A stretch of DNA of 64,000 nucleotides from a bacterium (GTDB lineage Bacteria; Actinomycetota; Acidimicrobiia; Acidimicrobiales; CATQHL01), in assembly GCA_028824415.1 (NCBI GenBank), contig JAPPDX010000048.1, forward strand, positions 1 to 64,000. The letters run 5' to 3'. Made by a program: the position numbers and the translations under genes. Below, one piece after another: positions 17,639-27,192 of this stretch; the first letter of the stretch is position 1, and each line of letters opens with the position of its first letter. The notes below the pieces were generated by a model. The model saw only the letters and a program-made list of their open reading frames with translations. It was not told the DNA's origin and searched no databases.

Positions 17639-18688
17639 GTGCGAGTGGATGCACTCATGGAAGCGAACCCCACCTCCGGCCGCCAGCGGGGCCGAGAGAT
17701 CGAGGCAGCCGGGTTCGACGGGGCGTGGTCGACCGAGATGAACCACGACCCGTTCCTCCCGCTGGTCAAGGCCGCCGAGGTCACCGAACGCATCGAGCTG
17801 GGCACCAACATCGCCGTGGCGTTCGCCCGCAGCCCCATGACCACGGCCCACGTTGCGTGGGATCTGCAACTGCTGGCGGGAGGTCGCTTCATCCTGGGGC
17901 TCGGCTCGCAGATCAAGGCCCACATCGTTCGGAGATTCAGCATGCCTTGGTCGCGTCCGGCTGCCCGGATGCAGGAGTACATCGAGGCCCTGGGTGCCAT
18001 CTGGGACACCTGGGAGACCGGCGACCGGCTGGACTTCCGGGGCGACTTCTACCAGCACACCTACACGAGCCCGCTCTTCTGCCCGGCACAGTTGGACGGC
18101 GACCGCCCGAAGGTCTACCTGGCCGCGGTGGGCCCGCTCATGACGCAGGTCGCGGGACGGGTCGCCGACGGCCTGCTCTGCCACAGCTTCACGACCGCCG
18201 ACTACCTGCGCGAGGTGACCGTGCCGGCCCTGCGCACCGGTGAGGCGGACGCCGGCCGGCCCGCCGGATCGACAGAGCTCTCCCTGCCGGTGATCACCGT
18301 CGTCGGCGAAACGCAGGAGGAGCTCGACCAGCGGTCACTCTCGGCCCGGTTGCGGATTGCCTTCTACGGCTCGACGCCGGCCTACCGGGGCGTGCTGGAG
18401 CACCACGGATGGGGGGAGGCGCAGACCGAACTGCGCGAGCTGTCCCTGCAGGGCCGCTGGGAGGAGATGGCCGGTGTGATCGACGAGGAGATGCTGCGGG
18501 AGATTGCGGTCGTGGGCACCCCCGCCGAGGTAGCCGACCTGATAGCCAGCCGTTACGGCGCCATGGTGGATCGGCTCACTCCGGTGATCACACACGACGA
18601 TCCATCCGGGGAGGCCGCGCACGACCCCGGCCTCGAGTCGCTCGTGCTGGCGAGCCTCCGCAGTTCGCGCTCGGTGGACCGACACTGA
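17639..18688 (+). CDS. LLM-class F420-dependent oxidoreductase, first of three tandem paralogs
   Basis: A luciferase-like monooxygenase fold (TIM barrel) expected to use coenzyme F420, 349 aa. Family landmarks are GFDGAWSTEMNHDPFLPL, LGTNIAVAFARSPMTTA, LAGGRFILGLGSQIKAH and YLAAVGPLMTQVAGRVADG. The GTG at 17639 is chosen: it has GGAG 6 nt upstream and aligns with the starts of the two paralogs downstream (VRVDA / MRIDA). An ATG at 17597 overlapping the previous stop would add 14 unrelated residues. The group resembles the TIGR03617 type. The substrate is unknown. It is probably co-transcribed with the phosphotransferase gene. Confidence 0.88.
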   Translation: MRVDALMEANPTSGRQRGREIEAAGFDGAWSTEMNHDPFLPLVKAAEVTERIELGTNIAVAFARSPMTTAHVAWDLQLLAGGRFILGLGSQIKAHIVRRFSMPWSRPAARMQEYIEALGAIWDTWETGDRLDFRGDFYQHTYTSPLFCPAQLDGDRPKVYLAAVGPLMTQVAGRVADGLLCHSFTTADYLREVTVPALRTGEADAGRPAGSTELSLPVITVVGETQEELDQRSLSARLRIAFYGSTPAYRGVLEHHGWGEAQTELRELSLQGRWEEMAGVIDEEMLREIAVVGTPAEVADLIASRYGAMVDRLTPVITHDDPSGEAAHDPGLESLVLASLRSSRSVDRH

Positions 18689-18702
18689 GGATGGGCGCAG
18701 CC

Positions 18703-18729
18703 ATTCCGGGCGTTCCGGGCGTTCCGGGC
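18703..18729 (+). repeat. three 9-bp direct repeats
   Basis: Three adjacent copies of (A/G)TTCCGGGC between the first and second LLM genes, running into the hairpin that follows. Confidence 0.6.
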
Positions 18730-18743
18730 ACACCGGTGCCCGG
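18724..18743 (+). terminator. hairpin between first and second LLM genes
   Basis: CCGGGCAC and GTGCCCGG form an 8-bp perfect stem with a 4-nt loop. There is no U-tract. It may be an attenuating or mRNA-processing hairpin rather than a true terminator. Confidence 0.35.
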
Positions 18744-18797
18744 ACGATGGCCGCGGTAGGCCGCTGCCGACCGATGGGAGCGAGGACGGGAAGCCGC

Positions 18798-19847
18798 ATG
18801 CGGATCGACGCTCAGATCGGCTCCGACCCGACACGTGCGGCACAGCGGGCGGAACTGCTCGAAGCTGCGGGCTGCGACGGTGCCTGGATCAGCGAAAGGA
18901 TCCACGATCCATTCCTGGGGCTGGCGCTGGCGGCAGCGCGCACCGGGCGGCTCACGCTGGGGACCAGCATCGCCGTGGCGTTCGCGCGCAACCCGATGAC
19001 GACGGCCCAACTCGGGTGGGACATGCAGTTGATCAGCGGTGGTCGCTTCAACCTGGGAGTCGCATCCCTCATCAAGGCGCACATCACGCGTCGTTTCAGC
19101 ATGCCGTGGTCGGAACCGGCGGCGCGGATGCGCGAGTACGTGGAAGCGATGCACGCCATCTGGGACGTCTGGGAGAGCGGCGGGAGACTCAACTTCCGGG
19201 GCGACTTCTACCAGCACACGTTCACGAACCCGATGTTCATCCCGCCCCCGTCGCCCTACGGCCGACCCGCCGTGCACCTCGGCGCGGTGGGGCCTCGCAT
19301 GACGCAGACCGCGGGCGAGGTGGCCGACGGCCTCTTGTGCCATCCGCTGACCACAGCCAGTTACCTGAACGAGGTCATGTTGACGAATCTGCGGACCGGA
19401 CTGGATTCGGCCGGACGGCCCAGCGGCGCCGTCCAGATCACGGTGTTCCCCTTCCTGATCGCCGCCGAGACCTCCGAATCGTTCGACGTCCAGGCCCGCG
19501 AGACGCGCCGGCGAATCGCCAACGGAGCCTCCACGCCGGCGTATCGGGCCATCCTCGAGCATCACGGTTGGGGCGAGGCGCACAACGAACTGCTCTCGCT
19601 GACGAAACAGGGTCGCTGGCAGGACATGCCTGCCGTGATCGATGACGAGATGCTCCGGACCATCGCCGCGGTCGGCACCCCGGCCGAAGTAGCCTGCACC
19701 CTCCTGGCCCGCTACGGGGACCTTGCGGACCGGCTGATCATCACGGCTCCGATCACGGCGAGCGACGACGGACCCGCGGTCGTGCACCCCGATCTGCAGA
19801 AGTTGATGGACACCCTCCGCCGCGCCGCCGGCGGCGCGGCGGGCTGA
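18798..19847 (+). CDS. LLM-class F420-dependent oxidoreductase, second tandem paralog
   Basis: A 349-aa paralog of the gene upstream. It shares GCDGAWISERIHDPFLGL, LGTSIAVAFARNPMTTA, ISGGRFNLGVASLIKAH, FRGDFYQHTFTNPMF and the C-terminal AYRAILEHHGWGEAHNEL block. The ATG at 18798 is chosen because it aligns with both paralogs (MRIDAQIGSDPT). The frame is open upstream to 18747 without family similarity. The conserved RRFSMPW segment appears in all three copies. It shares its cofactor and probably its substrate class with its neighbours. Divergence among the three suggests separate specificities rather than recent amplification. Confidence 0.88.
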   Translation: MRIDAQIGSDPTRAAQRAELLEAAGCDGAWISERIHDPFLGLALAAARTGRLTLGTSIAVAFARNPMTTAQLGWDMQLISGGRFNLGVASLIKAHITRRFSMPWSEPAARMREYVEAMHAIWDVWESGGRLNFRGDFYQHTFTNPMFIPPPSPYGRPAVHLGAVGPRMTQTAGEVADGLLCHPLTTASYLNEVMLTNLRTGLDSAGRPSGAVQITVFPFLIAAETSESFDVQARETRRRIANGASTPAYRAILEHHGWGEAHNELLSLTKQGRWQDMPAVIDDEMLRTIAAVGTPAEVACTLLARYGDLADRLIITAPITASDDGPAVVHPDLQKLMDTLRRAAGGAAG

Positions 19848-19924
19848 GTCCCGGACGCCGCCTCACCGGCGCTCGCCGAACCCGCCCCGACCGGATACAA
19901 AGACACGAGACCGGCAGGAAGGGA

Positions 19925-20968
19925 ATGCCCGTGCGAGTGGACGCCCAAATCGGAGCCAACCCGACGGACGCCGCAGCGCGCATCCGGCAACTCGAGGATG
20001 CGGGTTTCGGCGGAGCCTGGATGGGCGAGACCAACCACAACCCGTTCGTCGGGCTTGCAATCGCCGCCGCATCCAGCAGGCGCATCGTGCTGGGGACCAA
20101 CATCGCCGCCGCATTCGTCCGTAGCCCGATGGATACCGCCTACCTGGGATGGGACATGCAAGCCACCTCGGAGGGCCGGTTCATCCTGGGGCTCGGCTCG
20201 CTGATCAAGCCGCACGTCACGAGGCGCTTCAGCATGCCGTGGACGCGGCCGGTGGACCGCATGAAGGAATACGTCGAAGCACTCGGTGCCATCTGGGACG
20301 TCTGGGAGAGCGGCGGGAAGCTCGACTTCCGGGGCGACTTCTACCAGCACACCCTGATGAGCCCGATGTTCGTGCCGCCTCCGAACACCCACGGTCGCCC
20401 AAAGGTGTACCTGGCCGCCGTCGGTCCGCGCATGACGCGCATGGCCGGACAGGTGGCCGACGGGTTGCTGTGCCACGCCCTGGCCACGCCGCAGTTCCTG
20501 AGAGACGTTGCACTTCCCGCTGTCCGCGAGGGCCAAGAGGTTGCGGGAAGGCCGTCCGGCGACGTGGAGATCGCCGCAGCAGCCCTGGTCGTGGCCGCGG
20601 AATCGCCCGAGTCCTACGCAACGCAGCTGCGCGGCGCCCGTCGAACCATCGCCCTCAGCTGCACCGTGCCGGCATACCGGATCATGCTCGAACACCACGG
20701 CTGGGGCGATGCGCACGACGAACTGCGTGCGCTGTCCAGGCAGAGACGCTGGAGCGAGATGCCCGACGTCATCGACGACGTCATGCTGCACACCATCGCA
20801 GCCGTCGGAACGCCTGCGCAGGTAGGCGAGATCCTGGCGACGCGCTATGGCGGCCTGGTCGACCGGCTCGCCGTCGTCACTCCCTTCGACGTGGCCTCGG
20901 GAGACCCCCGAGCAGCACCGACCAACCTGCGCCCGCTGGTTGAGAGCCTGCGCGACGCCATCGGCTGA
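19925..20968 (+). CDS. LLM-class F420-dependent oxidoreductase, third tandem paralog
   Basis: A 347-aa paralog with GFGGAWMGETNHNPFVGL, LGTNIAAAFVRSPMDTA, TSEGRFILGLGSLIKPH and YLAAVGPRMTRMAGQVADG. The ATG at 19925 has AGGAAGGGA directly upstream. It ends the plus-strand run and converges with the P450 gene. As with its two paralogs, the enzyme class (F420H2-dependent hydride transfer) follows from the fold, while the substrate is not evident. A P450 next to three such reductases suggests a shared oxidation/reduction route for a lipid, terpenoid or xenobiotic substrate, which is an inference from context only. Confidence 0.88.
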   Translation: MPVRVDAQIGANPTDAAARIRQLEDAGFGGAWMGETNHNPFVGLAIAAASSRRIVLGTNIAAAFVRSPMDTAYLGWDMQATSEGRFILGLGSLIKPHVTRRFSMPWTRPVDRMKEYVEALGAIWDVWESGGKLDFRGDFYQHTLMSPMFVPPPNTHGRPKVYLAAVGPRMTRMAGQVADGLLCHALATPQFLRDVALPAVREGQEVAGRPSGDVEIAAAALVVAAESPESYATQLRGARRTIALSCTVPAYRIMLEHHGWGDAHDELRALSRQRRWSEMPDVIDDVMLHTIAAVGTPAQVGEILATRYGGLVDRLAVVTPFDVASGDPRAAPTNLRPLVESLRDAIG

Positions 20969-20990
20969 CCTGAGCGGACCCGCCGGCCGG

Positions 20991-21018
20991 CTGAGGCGGC
21001 GCGTCGCGCCGGACTCAG
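20991..21018. terminator. imperfect hairpin between convergent LLM and P450 genes
   Basis: CTGAG pairs with CTCAG, and an inner GGCGCG pairs with CGCGCC around a short loop. It overlaps the P450 stop codon. Confidence 0.35.
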
Positions 21019-22307
21019 CGATCGGCTCGCTTGCCCACCAGCGGCAGTTCGATGAGCGCGCGGAAGGCCAACGTCGGGTCCCACCGCTCCTCGTAGCCCT
21101 CCGCCAAACGCAACTCGTCGAAGCGGTCCAGCAACATGCCGAAGGCGACAACGCCCTCCAAGCGGGCCAGGGAGGCTCCGAGGCAGTGATGCGGACGGCC
21201 GCCGAAGCTCATCGGCGACACGTCCGGGCGGGTCACGTCCAGCTCATCGGGCCTGTCATACCGTTCGGGGTCGCGATTCGCGGCACCGAGGAAGGCCGTG
21301 ACCGGCATCCCGGCGGGGATCTCCTGGTCGCCGAGAACCACATCGCGGGTGGTGACCCTGCGAATCCCCCGCTGCACGGAGGTGTCGTAGCGCAGCAACT
21401 CCTCGACGGCCCCGGGCAACAGCTCCGGGTGGCGACGTAGGAGGTCCAGCTGGTCGGGGTGGCGCAAGAGGGCGAGCACGCCGTTGCCGATGAAGCTGGA
21501 GGTGGTCTCGTGACCGGCGATCAGCAGCGTGGTGGAGATGACCACCAACTCGTCCTCGGTGATCCGGTCGCCCTCGTCGACGGCCGTCACGAGGTCACTG
21601 ATCACATCCTCGCGGGGTTGGCGCCGGCGCGCCGCGGCGAGTTCGAGGATGAAGGCCCGGAACTCGCTGAGGGCACGGTCCAGCGCGCGGGCCGTTTCGG
21701 CTTCGACGACCGAGGACCCCGTATAGACCGTCGACGCGTGGGACCACCGCCGCAGGTCGGCCCAGTCCGCGGAGCCGAACAGCTCGCCGATCACCGCGAT
21801 GGGCAGCGGATCGGAGAACGTACGGATCAGGTCGAACTCCACCTCGCCGGACCCGTTCCCGGATCGCTCGATGTCGTCCAGGAGGCCCGAGGCGATGGCA
21901 CGCATCCGACTCTCGAGCATCGCCACCCGCCGGGGCGTGAAGGACTTCGCCAGCGGCCGGCGTTGTTGCGTGTGAGTCGGTGGATCCACCACGACGATGC
22001 GCGGCGTACCGAAGTGCTTCCTCAACGTCGGGAGTTCGGCGACCAACTCCGACGGGAGCCGACCGAGGAAGGTGCGATCCCAAAGAGAACTCGAGTAGAC
22101 CTCCCAGTTGCTGGCGACTTCGGCCACCAGATCGGCGCGCGTCACGAGCCACATCTGCGAGGAAGGGCTCCAGTAGACGGGCGCTTGGGCACGCATCCGC
22201 GCATAGACGGGGTAGGGATCCTGCTTGAACGACGGCGAGTTGAGAAGCTCCTCGATCACGGAGTCGCCGTCGGGCAGCGCGCGGACCGCGTGTCCTGCAG
22301 TACTCAT
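21015..22307 (-). CDS. cytochrome P450
   Basis: A soluble bacterial haem monooxygenase of about 430 aa. The I-helix oxygen-binding motif is LLIAGHETTSS. The K-helix ExxR is EELLR, and the haem-ligand loop is FGGRPHHCLGASLAR with the proximal Cys. The order and length match the CYP families of actinobacteria. The ATG at 22307 (MSTAGHAV) is chosen. The frame remains open upstream to 22520, but that extension is Arg/Gly/Ser-rich and unlike a P450 N-terminus. No ferredoxin or reductase gene is adjacent, so electrons must come from elsewhere. It is convergent with the F420-dependent oxidoreductases. Confidence 0.93.
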   Translation of the reverse strand: MSTAGHAVRALPDGDSVIEELLNSPSFKQDPYPVYARMRAQAPVYWSPSSQMWLVTRADLVAEVASNWEVYSSSLWDRTFLGRLPSELVAELPTLRKHFGTPRIVVVDPPTHTQQRRPLAKSFTPRRVAMLESRMRAIASGLLDDIERSGNGSGEVEFDLIRTFSDPLPIAVIGELFGSADWADLRRWSHASTVYTGSSVVEAETARALDRALSEFRAFILELAAARRRQPREDVISDLVTAVDEGDRITEDELVVISTTLLIAGHETTSSFIGNGVLALLRHPDQLDLLRRHPELLPGAVEELLRYDTSVQRGIRRVTTRDVVLGDQEIPAGMPVTAFLGAANRDPERYDRPDELDVTRPDVSPMSFGGRPHHCLGASLARLEGVVAFGMLLDRFDELRLAEGYEERWDPTLAFRALIELPLVGKRADR

Positions 22308-22758
22308 TACCGTCACGACGTCACCACCTTGGGGCCCGGATCCCTGACCATCCGGCGAGGACCGGCCCGCCTGCCCGCCAGAGGAAGTTCGACCGGGCCG
22401 CGCAGATAGGTACGGCACTCCGCCAGGGCATCGCGAATCTCGTCCTCGATTCGACGATCGAAGTGAGTCGCGGTCTGGGAATCGTCGAGCACGGTCGTGA
22501 GGAACTTCCGCCAGTGTCAATCTTTTTCGTCACCAGCGGAACGCGATTCGGCCTGCTGATGAGACTCTCTCCGACGCTCTGATGCTAGAGAATCCCGGAA
22601 GCTGGCGCCAGTTGCTCTGGGGAGACAATTGATCCGATGAGCACCGAGAGATGCGATACTCACCGTCTGGGAGAGCACGGGGTTCCGATTCTTGAAGACC
22701 TGATCGGGAGGTCGTCGGCGGGTCCGGCGGCACGCCGAGTCGGCCGCGTCACCTGACC
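22308..22758. other. divergent P450 / permease intergenic region
   Basis: This 451-bp stretch has no credible gene. It is less GC-rich around 22510-22670. It contains the 10-bp palindrome CTGGCGCCAG at 22602-22611, a possible operator for either divergent gene. No clear -35/-10 pair could be assigned. Confidence 0.4.
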
Positions 22759-24516
22759 ATGGTGGCGAGCGAGGGCAGCGACAGCACTGTCGTCCGTTAC
22801 GAGCCGGACGACAAGTGCCCTCCGCTTCTGCTCTTGGGCGTCGGCGTGCAGGGTGTCATGCTGATATTGGCCTCGATCGTGCTGATCGTGGCCGTGACCG
22901 CCCGGGCGGGCGGCCAGGACGACAGCTACATCTCGTGGGCGGTATTCGCCGCGCTGATCATCGCCGGGGTTCTCACCGCGCTTCAGGCGACTCGAGTCCC
23001 CCGCTTCGGCGCGGGCCACATCCTCCTCATGGGCCCCACGTCCAGTTACATCGCGGTGTCGGCACTGGCACTCGACGTCGGGGGTCAGGCCCTGCTGGCG
23101 AGCCTCACCGTGGCCTCGGCCCTGCTCTGCCTCATGCTCTCGCACTGGTTGCCGTTGCTGCGGCGGATCATCACGCCCGTCGTGTCGGGCACGGTGCTCA
23201 TGCTGATCGCCGTCTCGGTCCTCCCGCTGGCGCTCGACAGGGTCCGAGAGGTCCCCGACAGCGTGACGCGGGCCAGTGGTCCGATTATCGCCCTGGTGAC
23301 GCTGGTCGTGGGCACAGCGCTGGCCCTGCGCGCTCCCCCGAGTTGGAAGCCCTGGTCACCGCTGGTCACCCTCGGTGCAGGATGCGGCGTCGCGGCGCTG
23401 TTCGGGGCGTACGACGTTCAGCGCGTGATCGACGCCGGGTGGTTCGGCATTCCCGCCGGCGGGGCACCCAGACTCGACCTGACCCCCGGGCCGGAATTCT
23501 GGACCCTGCTACCGGCATTCGCGGTGGTGAGCCTCGTCGGCACCTTACGCAGCGTGGGCAGCAACGTGGCCGTGCAGCAGGCCTCGCGGCGCCAGTCCAA
23601 GGTGACCGACTATCGGCTGGTCCAGAGTTCGCTCACGACGAACGGCCTCGGGATCCTGCTCTCGGGAATCGCGGGGAGCCCTCCCACCACGCCCTACACG
23701 TCTCGCAGCCTGTCGCTCATCACGTTCACATCGGTCGCAGCGCGGCGTGTCGGATACGTCGTCGGCGCCAGCCTCGCCGTCCTGGCGCTGTTTCCGAAGT
23801 TCGCGGCCGTCCTCATCTCGATTCCGAGCCCGGTCATGGCGGCCTACATCCTCACCGCGATCGGAATGCTCTTCGTCACGGGCATCAGCACCCTGGTCAA
23901 GGACGGCCTCGACGTGCAGAAGACCCTGGTCGTGGCGGTTGCCTTCGGAGTCGGCGCCGGCCTGGAACAGGGGACGGTCTTCGCCGACCTGTTCGGCGGC
24001 ACATGGTCTCATCTCCTCGACAACGGGGTCGTCATGGGCGCGGCTGCCGCGATCCTGCTGACGCTGCTCATCGAAGCCACCAGCCCGACGCGCCAGGCTC
24101 GCCTGGAGGTCGACCTGGGCTTTTCCTCGCTCCCCAAACTCGACAGCTTCCTGCGCGAGATCGGGAACCGGATCGGTTGGAACGACGCTTCGACGCAGCG
24201 GTTGCGCTCAGCCGGCGAGGAGACGCTGCTGAGCCTCGTGGATCCGGCTAGGGCGGAGACCCATCAGGGCGTGCCCCGATTCGTCATCATCGCACGTCCC
24301 AGCGCCAACCTGGTCGAACTCGAGTTCCTCGCCGTGTTCGACGAGACGAACCTCGAGGACCGGCTGGCGGATCTCAGCGAAGAAGCCGAGAGCATCCAAG
24401 GGCTCGAGGGAGGCGAGATCTCGCTGCGACTGCTGAGCCACTACGCGTCCGCCGTCCAGCATCAGCAATACCACGGCCTCGACGTCGTGACGGTCCAAGT
24501 CAGACGATCCGCCTAG
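22759..24516 (+). CDS. NCS2-type nucleobase (xanthine/uracil) permease fused to a degenerate HATPase-like domain
   Basis: A 585-aa protein. Residues about 20-440 form a polytopic membrane domain of the NCS2/UraA type, with PRFGAGHILLMGPTSSYIAVSALAL in the conserved early region and VSLVGTLRSVGSNVAVQQASRRQ in the later one. The substrate-binding Gln/Glu motif of classical purine permeases is not obvious. Residues about 445-585 are soluble and resemble an anti-sigma/GHKL ATPase module: an EETLLSL helix where the N-box would sit, and ISLRLLSHYASAVQHQQYHGLDVVTVQV, like the C-terminal end of RsbW-type domains. The N-box Asn and the glycine-rich lid are missing, so this part is probably a sensor or partner-binding domain. 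Monocistronic, convergent with leuS. Confidence 0.8.
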   Translation: MVASEGSDSTVVRYEPDDKCPPLLLLGVGVQGVMLILASIVLIVAVTARAGGQDDSYISWAVFAALIIAGVLTALQATRVPRFGAGHILLMGPTSSYIAVSALALDVGGQALLASLTVASALLCLMLSHWLPLLRRIITPVVSGTVLMLIAVSVLPLALDRVREVPDSVTRASGPIIALVTLVVGTALALRAPPSWKPWSPLVTLGAGCGVAALFGAYDVQRVIDAGWFGIPAGGAPRLDLTPGPEFWTLLPAFAVVSLVGTLRSVGSNVAVQQASRRQSKVTDYRLVQSSLTTNGLGILLSGIAGSPPTTPYTSRSLSLITFTSVAARRVGYVVGASLAVLALFPKFAAVLISIPSPVMAAYILTAIGMLFVTGISTLVKDGLDVQKTLVVAVAFGVGAGLEQGTVFADLFGGTWSHLLDNGVVMGAAAAILLTLLIEATSPTRQARLEVDLGFSSLPKLDSFLREIGNRIGWNDASTQRLRSAGEETLLSLVDPARAETHQGVPRFVIIARPSANLVELEFLAVFDETNLEDRLADLSEEAESIQGLEGGEISLRLLSHYASAVQHQQYHGLDVVTVQVRRSA

Positions 24517-24550
24517 CCCAGCCGAACGGCTCGCCGTCGTCACTCCCTCC

Positions 24551-27025
24551 TCAGACGACGAGGTTGACCAGCTTGGGGGGGCGGGCGATGACCCGGCGGG
24601 GTTCGCCGCCGTCGAGGTGGCGCTGTACGCGCTCTGAGGCGAGGGCGTGCTCGACCGCCTCGGACTCGCCGATGGCGGCATCCACTTCCAGGCGGTCGCG
24701 CACCTTGCCGTTCACCTGAACGACGAGGGTCACCCTTTCGGCCGCCAGCTTCGCCGGATCGGCGACGGGCCACGGCTCGGTGTGGATGTGGCGGCCGCGG
24801 CGGCGCTCCCACAATTCGGCGGTGATGTGCGGAACCATCGGGGCCATCACCAGCAGCAGCCGGTCCAGCACCTCGTCCAATACGTCGCCGTGGGGACCGG
24901 CGGCGGCCTGCACGTAGCGGTACAGATCGTTGGTGAACTCCATGCAGGCAGCGACCGCGGTGTTGTAGGACCAGCGGTCGAAGTCGCGGGTCACGCGGTC
25001 CACCAGCCGGTGAGAGCCGCGGTCGATCTCGAGGTCGGCCTCGCCGATTGCGCCCGACCGGACCGGAGAGCCGGCATGCGCCTCGCCGGTCACCAGGCGC
25101 CAGACGCGCCCTAGGAACTTGGCGCACCCGTCGATCCCGAAGTCCTCCCAGTCCACATCGTCCTGGGGTGGCTTCACCTGCAGGTGCGCCAGACGCAGGG
25201 CATCGGCGCCCTGGCGGTCCAGGATCTCCTCGGGCGCCACCAGGTTTCCCTTGCTCTTGGACATCTTCGCTCCGCCGAGGCGGATCATGCCCTGGGTGAA
25301 CAGCCGGGCGAAGGGTTCGCTCAGGTCGGGCGGAGCCACACCGATGTCGGCCAGGGCCTTGGTGAAGAAGCGTGCATACATGAGGTGCAGGATTGCGTGC
25401 TCGATCCCCCCGATGTACTGGTCCACGGGCAGCCAGCGCGCCGCCGCTTGCGCAGAGAACGGCGCTTCGTCGTTGGCCGGGTCGGCGAAACGGAGGAAGT
25501 ACCAGGACGAGTCGACGAACGTGTCCATGGTGTCGGTCTCGCGCCGCGCCGGACCGCCGCATACCGGGCACGTGGCCTCCAGGAAGCCCTCGTGGGCGTT
25601 GAGTGGCGAGCGGCCCGTGGGCAGGAAGTCCACGTCGTCGGGTAGCAGGATCGGCAATTCCGACTCCGGCACCGGCTGGTAGCCGCACACTTCGCAGCAG
25701 ACCATCGGGATGGGACAGCCCCAGAATCGCTGGCGCGACACCAGCCAGTCGCGCAGCCGGTAGTTGACCTTGCGGTGTCCCAGACCCTCCGATTCCACCC
25801 AGTCGGCGGCCCGCTCGATGGCGTCGGCGACCGCCAGACCGTCGAGCCAGTCGCTGTTGATCGACGGCCCCTCGCCGCTGTAGGCCTCGCCCTCCCAACC
25901 GTCAGGCGGCCGCACGGTCCGCACGATGGGCAGTTCGTGGGCCACCGCGAACTCCCAGTCGCGCTGGTCCTCGCCCGGCACGCCCATGATCGCCCCGGTG
26001 CCGTAGGTCATCAGGACGTAGTCGGCCAGGTAGAGCGGAACCGGATCGCCTGTGAAGGGGTTGACGACCGACGTGCCGCAGGCCACGCCGCGCTTGTCGA
26101 GGCGCCCTTCGGTGGACAGGCGCTGCATCTCGCTCTGGGACGCCACCGAACGGCGGAACTCCTCGACGGCGGTCCGCTGCGAGGGTGCCGTCAGCTCGGC
26201 GACCCGGGGATGCTCGGGGGAGAGCACCGCGTAGGTGATGCCGAACCCGGTGTCGGGACGGGTGGTGAACACCTCGATGGGCGGCACATCGGCGCGGGGT
26301 AAACCATCGGCATCGGCGATGGGTAGGGCGAGTTCGGTACCCACCGAGCGCCCGATCCAGTTCCGCTGCATGTTCTTGACGCGCTCGGGCCATTCGATGC
26401 CGGCGGTGTCGTCGAGGAGGCGCTGCGCATATGCCGTGATGCGGAAGAACCACTGCGCCAGCTCGCGGTGCTCCACGAGGTCGCCGGAGCGCTCACACGT
26501 GCCGTCGGGCAGAACCTGCTCGTTGGCCAGCACCGTCTGGCAGCCCGGACACCAGTTGACGGGCGCGGAGTCCCGGTAGGCCAGTCCCGCCTCGTAGAAC
26601 TTCAAGAAGATCCACTGCGTCCAGCGGATGTAGGTGGGGTCGTGGCTGCGGAACACCCGGCGCTGGTCGTAGACGGCGCCGATGCGCTCCAGCGATGACG
26701 ACAGTTCGGCAATGCGCGCCTCGGTGAAGCTGCGGGGGTGCTCTCCGGTGCGGATGGCGGCGTTCTCGGCGGGAAGCCCGAAGCTGTCGAAGCCGATGGG
26801 TGACAGCACCCCGTCACCGCGCATGGTGCGGTAGCGAACGAGCAGGTCACCGAAGGTGTAGTTCCGCACGTGGCCCATGTGCGCGGGGCCGCTGGGATAG
26901 GGGTACATGGACAGCACGTAGAAGGGCGGGCGCGGATCGTCGTTGTCGATCTCGTAGGTGCCCTCGTCGCGCCAACGCCGTTGCCAGCGGCTCTCCATGG
27001 CCACTGCGTCGTAGCGGTCCCGCAC
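24551..27025 (-). CDS. leuS: leucyl-tRNA synthetase
   Basis: Class I aminoacyl-tRNA synthetase charging tRNA-Leu, 824 aa. The HIGH motif is HMGH in [17 protein letters not shown]. The editing (CP1) domain contains the threonine-rich region [15 protein letters not shown], and the KMSKS loop is [11 protein letters not shown]. Zinc-type Cys pairs (CPGC; CCEVCGY; CPVCGG) are present. The GTG at 27025 is the start, 6 nt after a TAGCAT box, which indicates a leaderless mRNA. The C-terminal domain ends [15 protein letters not shown] and onward, as expected. Divergent from tRNA-Ala. Confidence 0.98.
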   Translation of the reverse strand: MRDRYDAVAMESRWQRRWRDEGTYEIDNDDPRPPFYVLSMYPYPSGPAHMGHVRNYTFGDLLVRYRTMRGDGVLSPIGFDSFGLPAENAAIRTGEHPRSFTEARIAELSSSLERIGAVYDQRRVFRSHDPTYIRWTQWIFLKFYEAGLAYRDSAPVNWCPGCQTVLANEQVLPDGTCERSGDLVEHRELAQWFFRITAYAQRLLDDTAGIEWPERVKNMQRNWIGRSVGTELALPIADADGLPRADVPPIEVFTTRPDTGFGITYAVLSPEHPRVAELTAPSQRTAVEEFRRSVASQSEMQRLSTEGRLDKRGVACGTSVVNPFTGDPVPLYLADYVLMTYGTGAIMGVPGEDQRDWEFAVAHELPIVRTVRPPDGWEGEAYSGEGPSINSDWLDGLAVADAIERAADWVESEGLGHRKVNYRLRDWLVSRQRFWGCPIPMVCCEVCGYQPVPESELPILLPDDVDFLPTGRSPLNAHEGFLEATCPVCGGPARRETDTMDTFVDSSWYFLRFADPANDEAPFSAQAAARWLPVDQYIGGIEHAILHLMYARFFTKALADIGVAPPDLSEPFARLFTQGMIRLGGAKMSKSKGNLVAPEEILDRQGADALRLAHLQVKPPQDDVDWEDFGIDGCAKFLGRVWRLVTGEAHAGSPVRSGAIGEADLEIDRGSHRLVDRVTRDFDRWSYNTAVAACMEFTNDLYRYVQAAAGPHGDVLDEVLDRLLLVMAPMVPHITAELWERRRGRHIHTEPWPVADPAKLAAERVTLVVQVNGKVRDRLEVDAAIGESEAVEHALASERVQRHLDGGEPRRVIARPPKLVNLVV

Positions 27026-27031
27026 GCCCCG

Positions 27032-27037
27032 ATGCTA
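27032..27037 (-). promoter_or_regulatory. -10 box, leaderless promoter of leuS
   Basis: TAGCAT on the minus strand, 6 nt before the leuS GTG. Confidence 0.5.
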
Positions 27038-27103
27038 GAAGGATCGGTTCCCGTTCAGGCGATCCCTCCCGCTTCCACGACAGGCAGATTGCGGCGTGCT
27101 TGG

Positions 27104-27109
27104 TAGCCT
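27104..27109 (+). promoter_or_regulatory. -10 box of tRNA-Ala
   Basis: TAGCCT preceded by GG, ending 9 nt before the first tRNA base. Confidence 0.45.
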
Positions 27110-27118
27110 GCTGCCGCC

Positions 27119-27192
27119 GGGGCTATAGCTCAGTTGGCTAGAGCGCTGCCATGGCATGGCAGAGGTCACGGGTTCGAGTCCCGTTAGCTCCA
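27119..27192 (+). tRNA. tRNA-Ala (anticodon GGC)
   Basis: A complete cloverleaf of 74 nt. The acceptor GGGGCTA pairs with TAGCTCC and includes the G3-U70 wobble that identifies alanine tRNAs. D-stem GCTC/GAGC, anticodon stem CTGCC/GGCAG with loop ATGGCAT (anticodon GGC at 27153-27155), T-arm ACGGG-TTCGAGT-CCCGT. CCA is not encoded. No duplicated 3' end was found downstream, so no integrated element is indicated. Confidence 0.97.

Noticed and set aside
16401..17654. Extension of comEA to a 650-codon frame
   Set aside because: The extension is antisense to the well-supported phosphotransferase gene and has no domain. The leaderless GTG at 16400 explains the gene.
27119..27192. tRNA-Ala as a phage or island attachment site
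   Set aside because: No repeat of the tRNA 3' end was found downstream, and no integrase gene is present.
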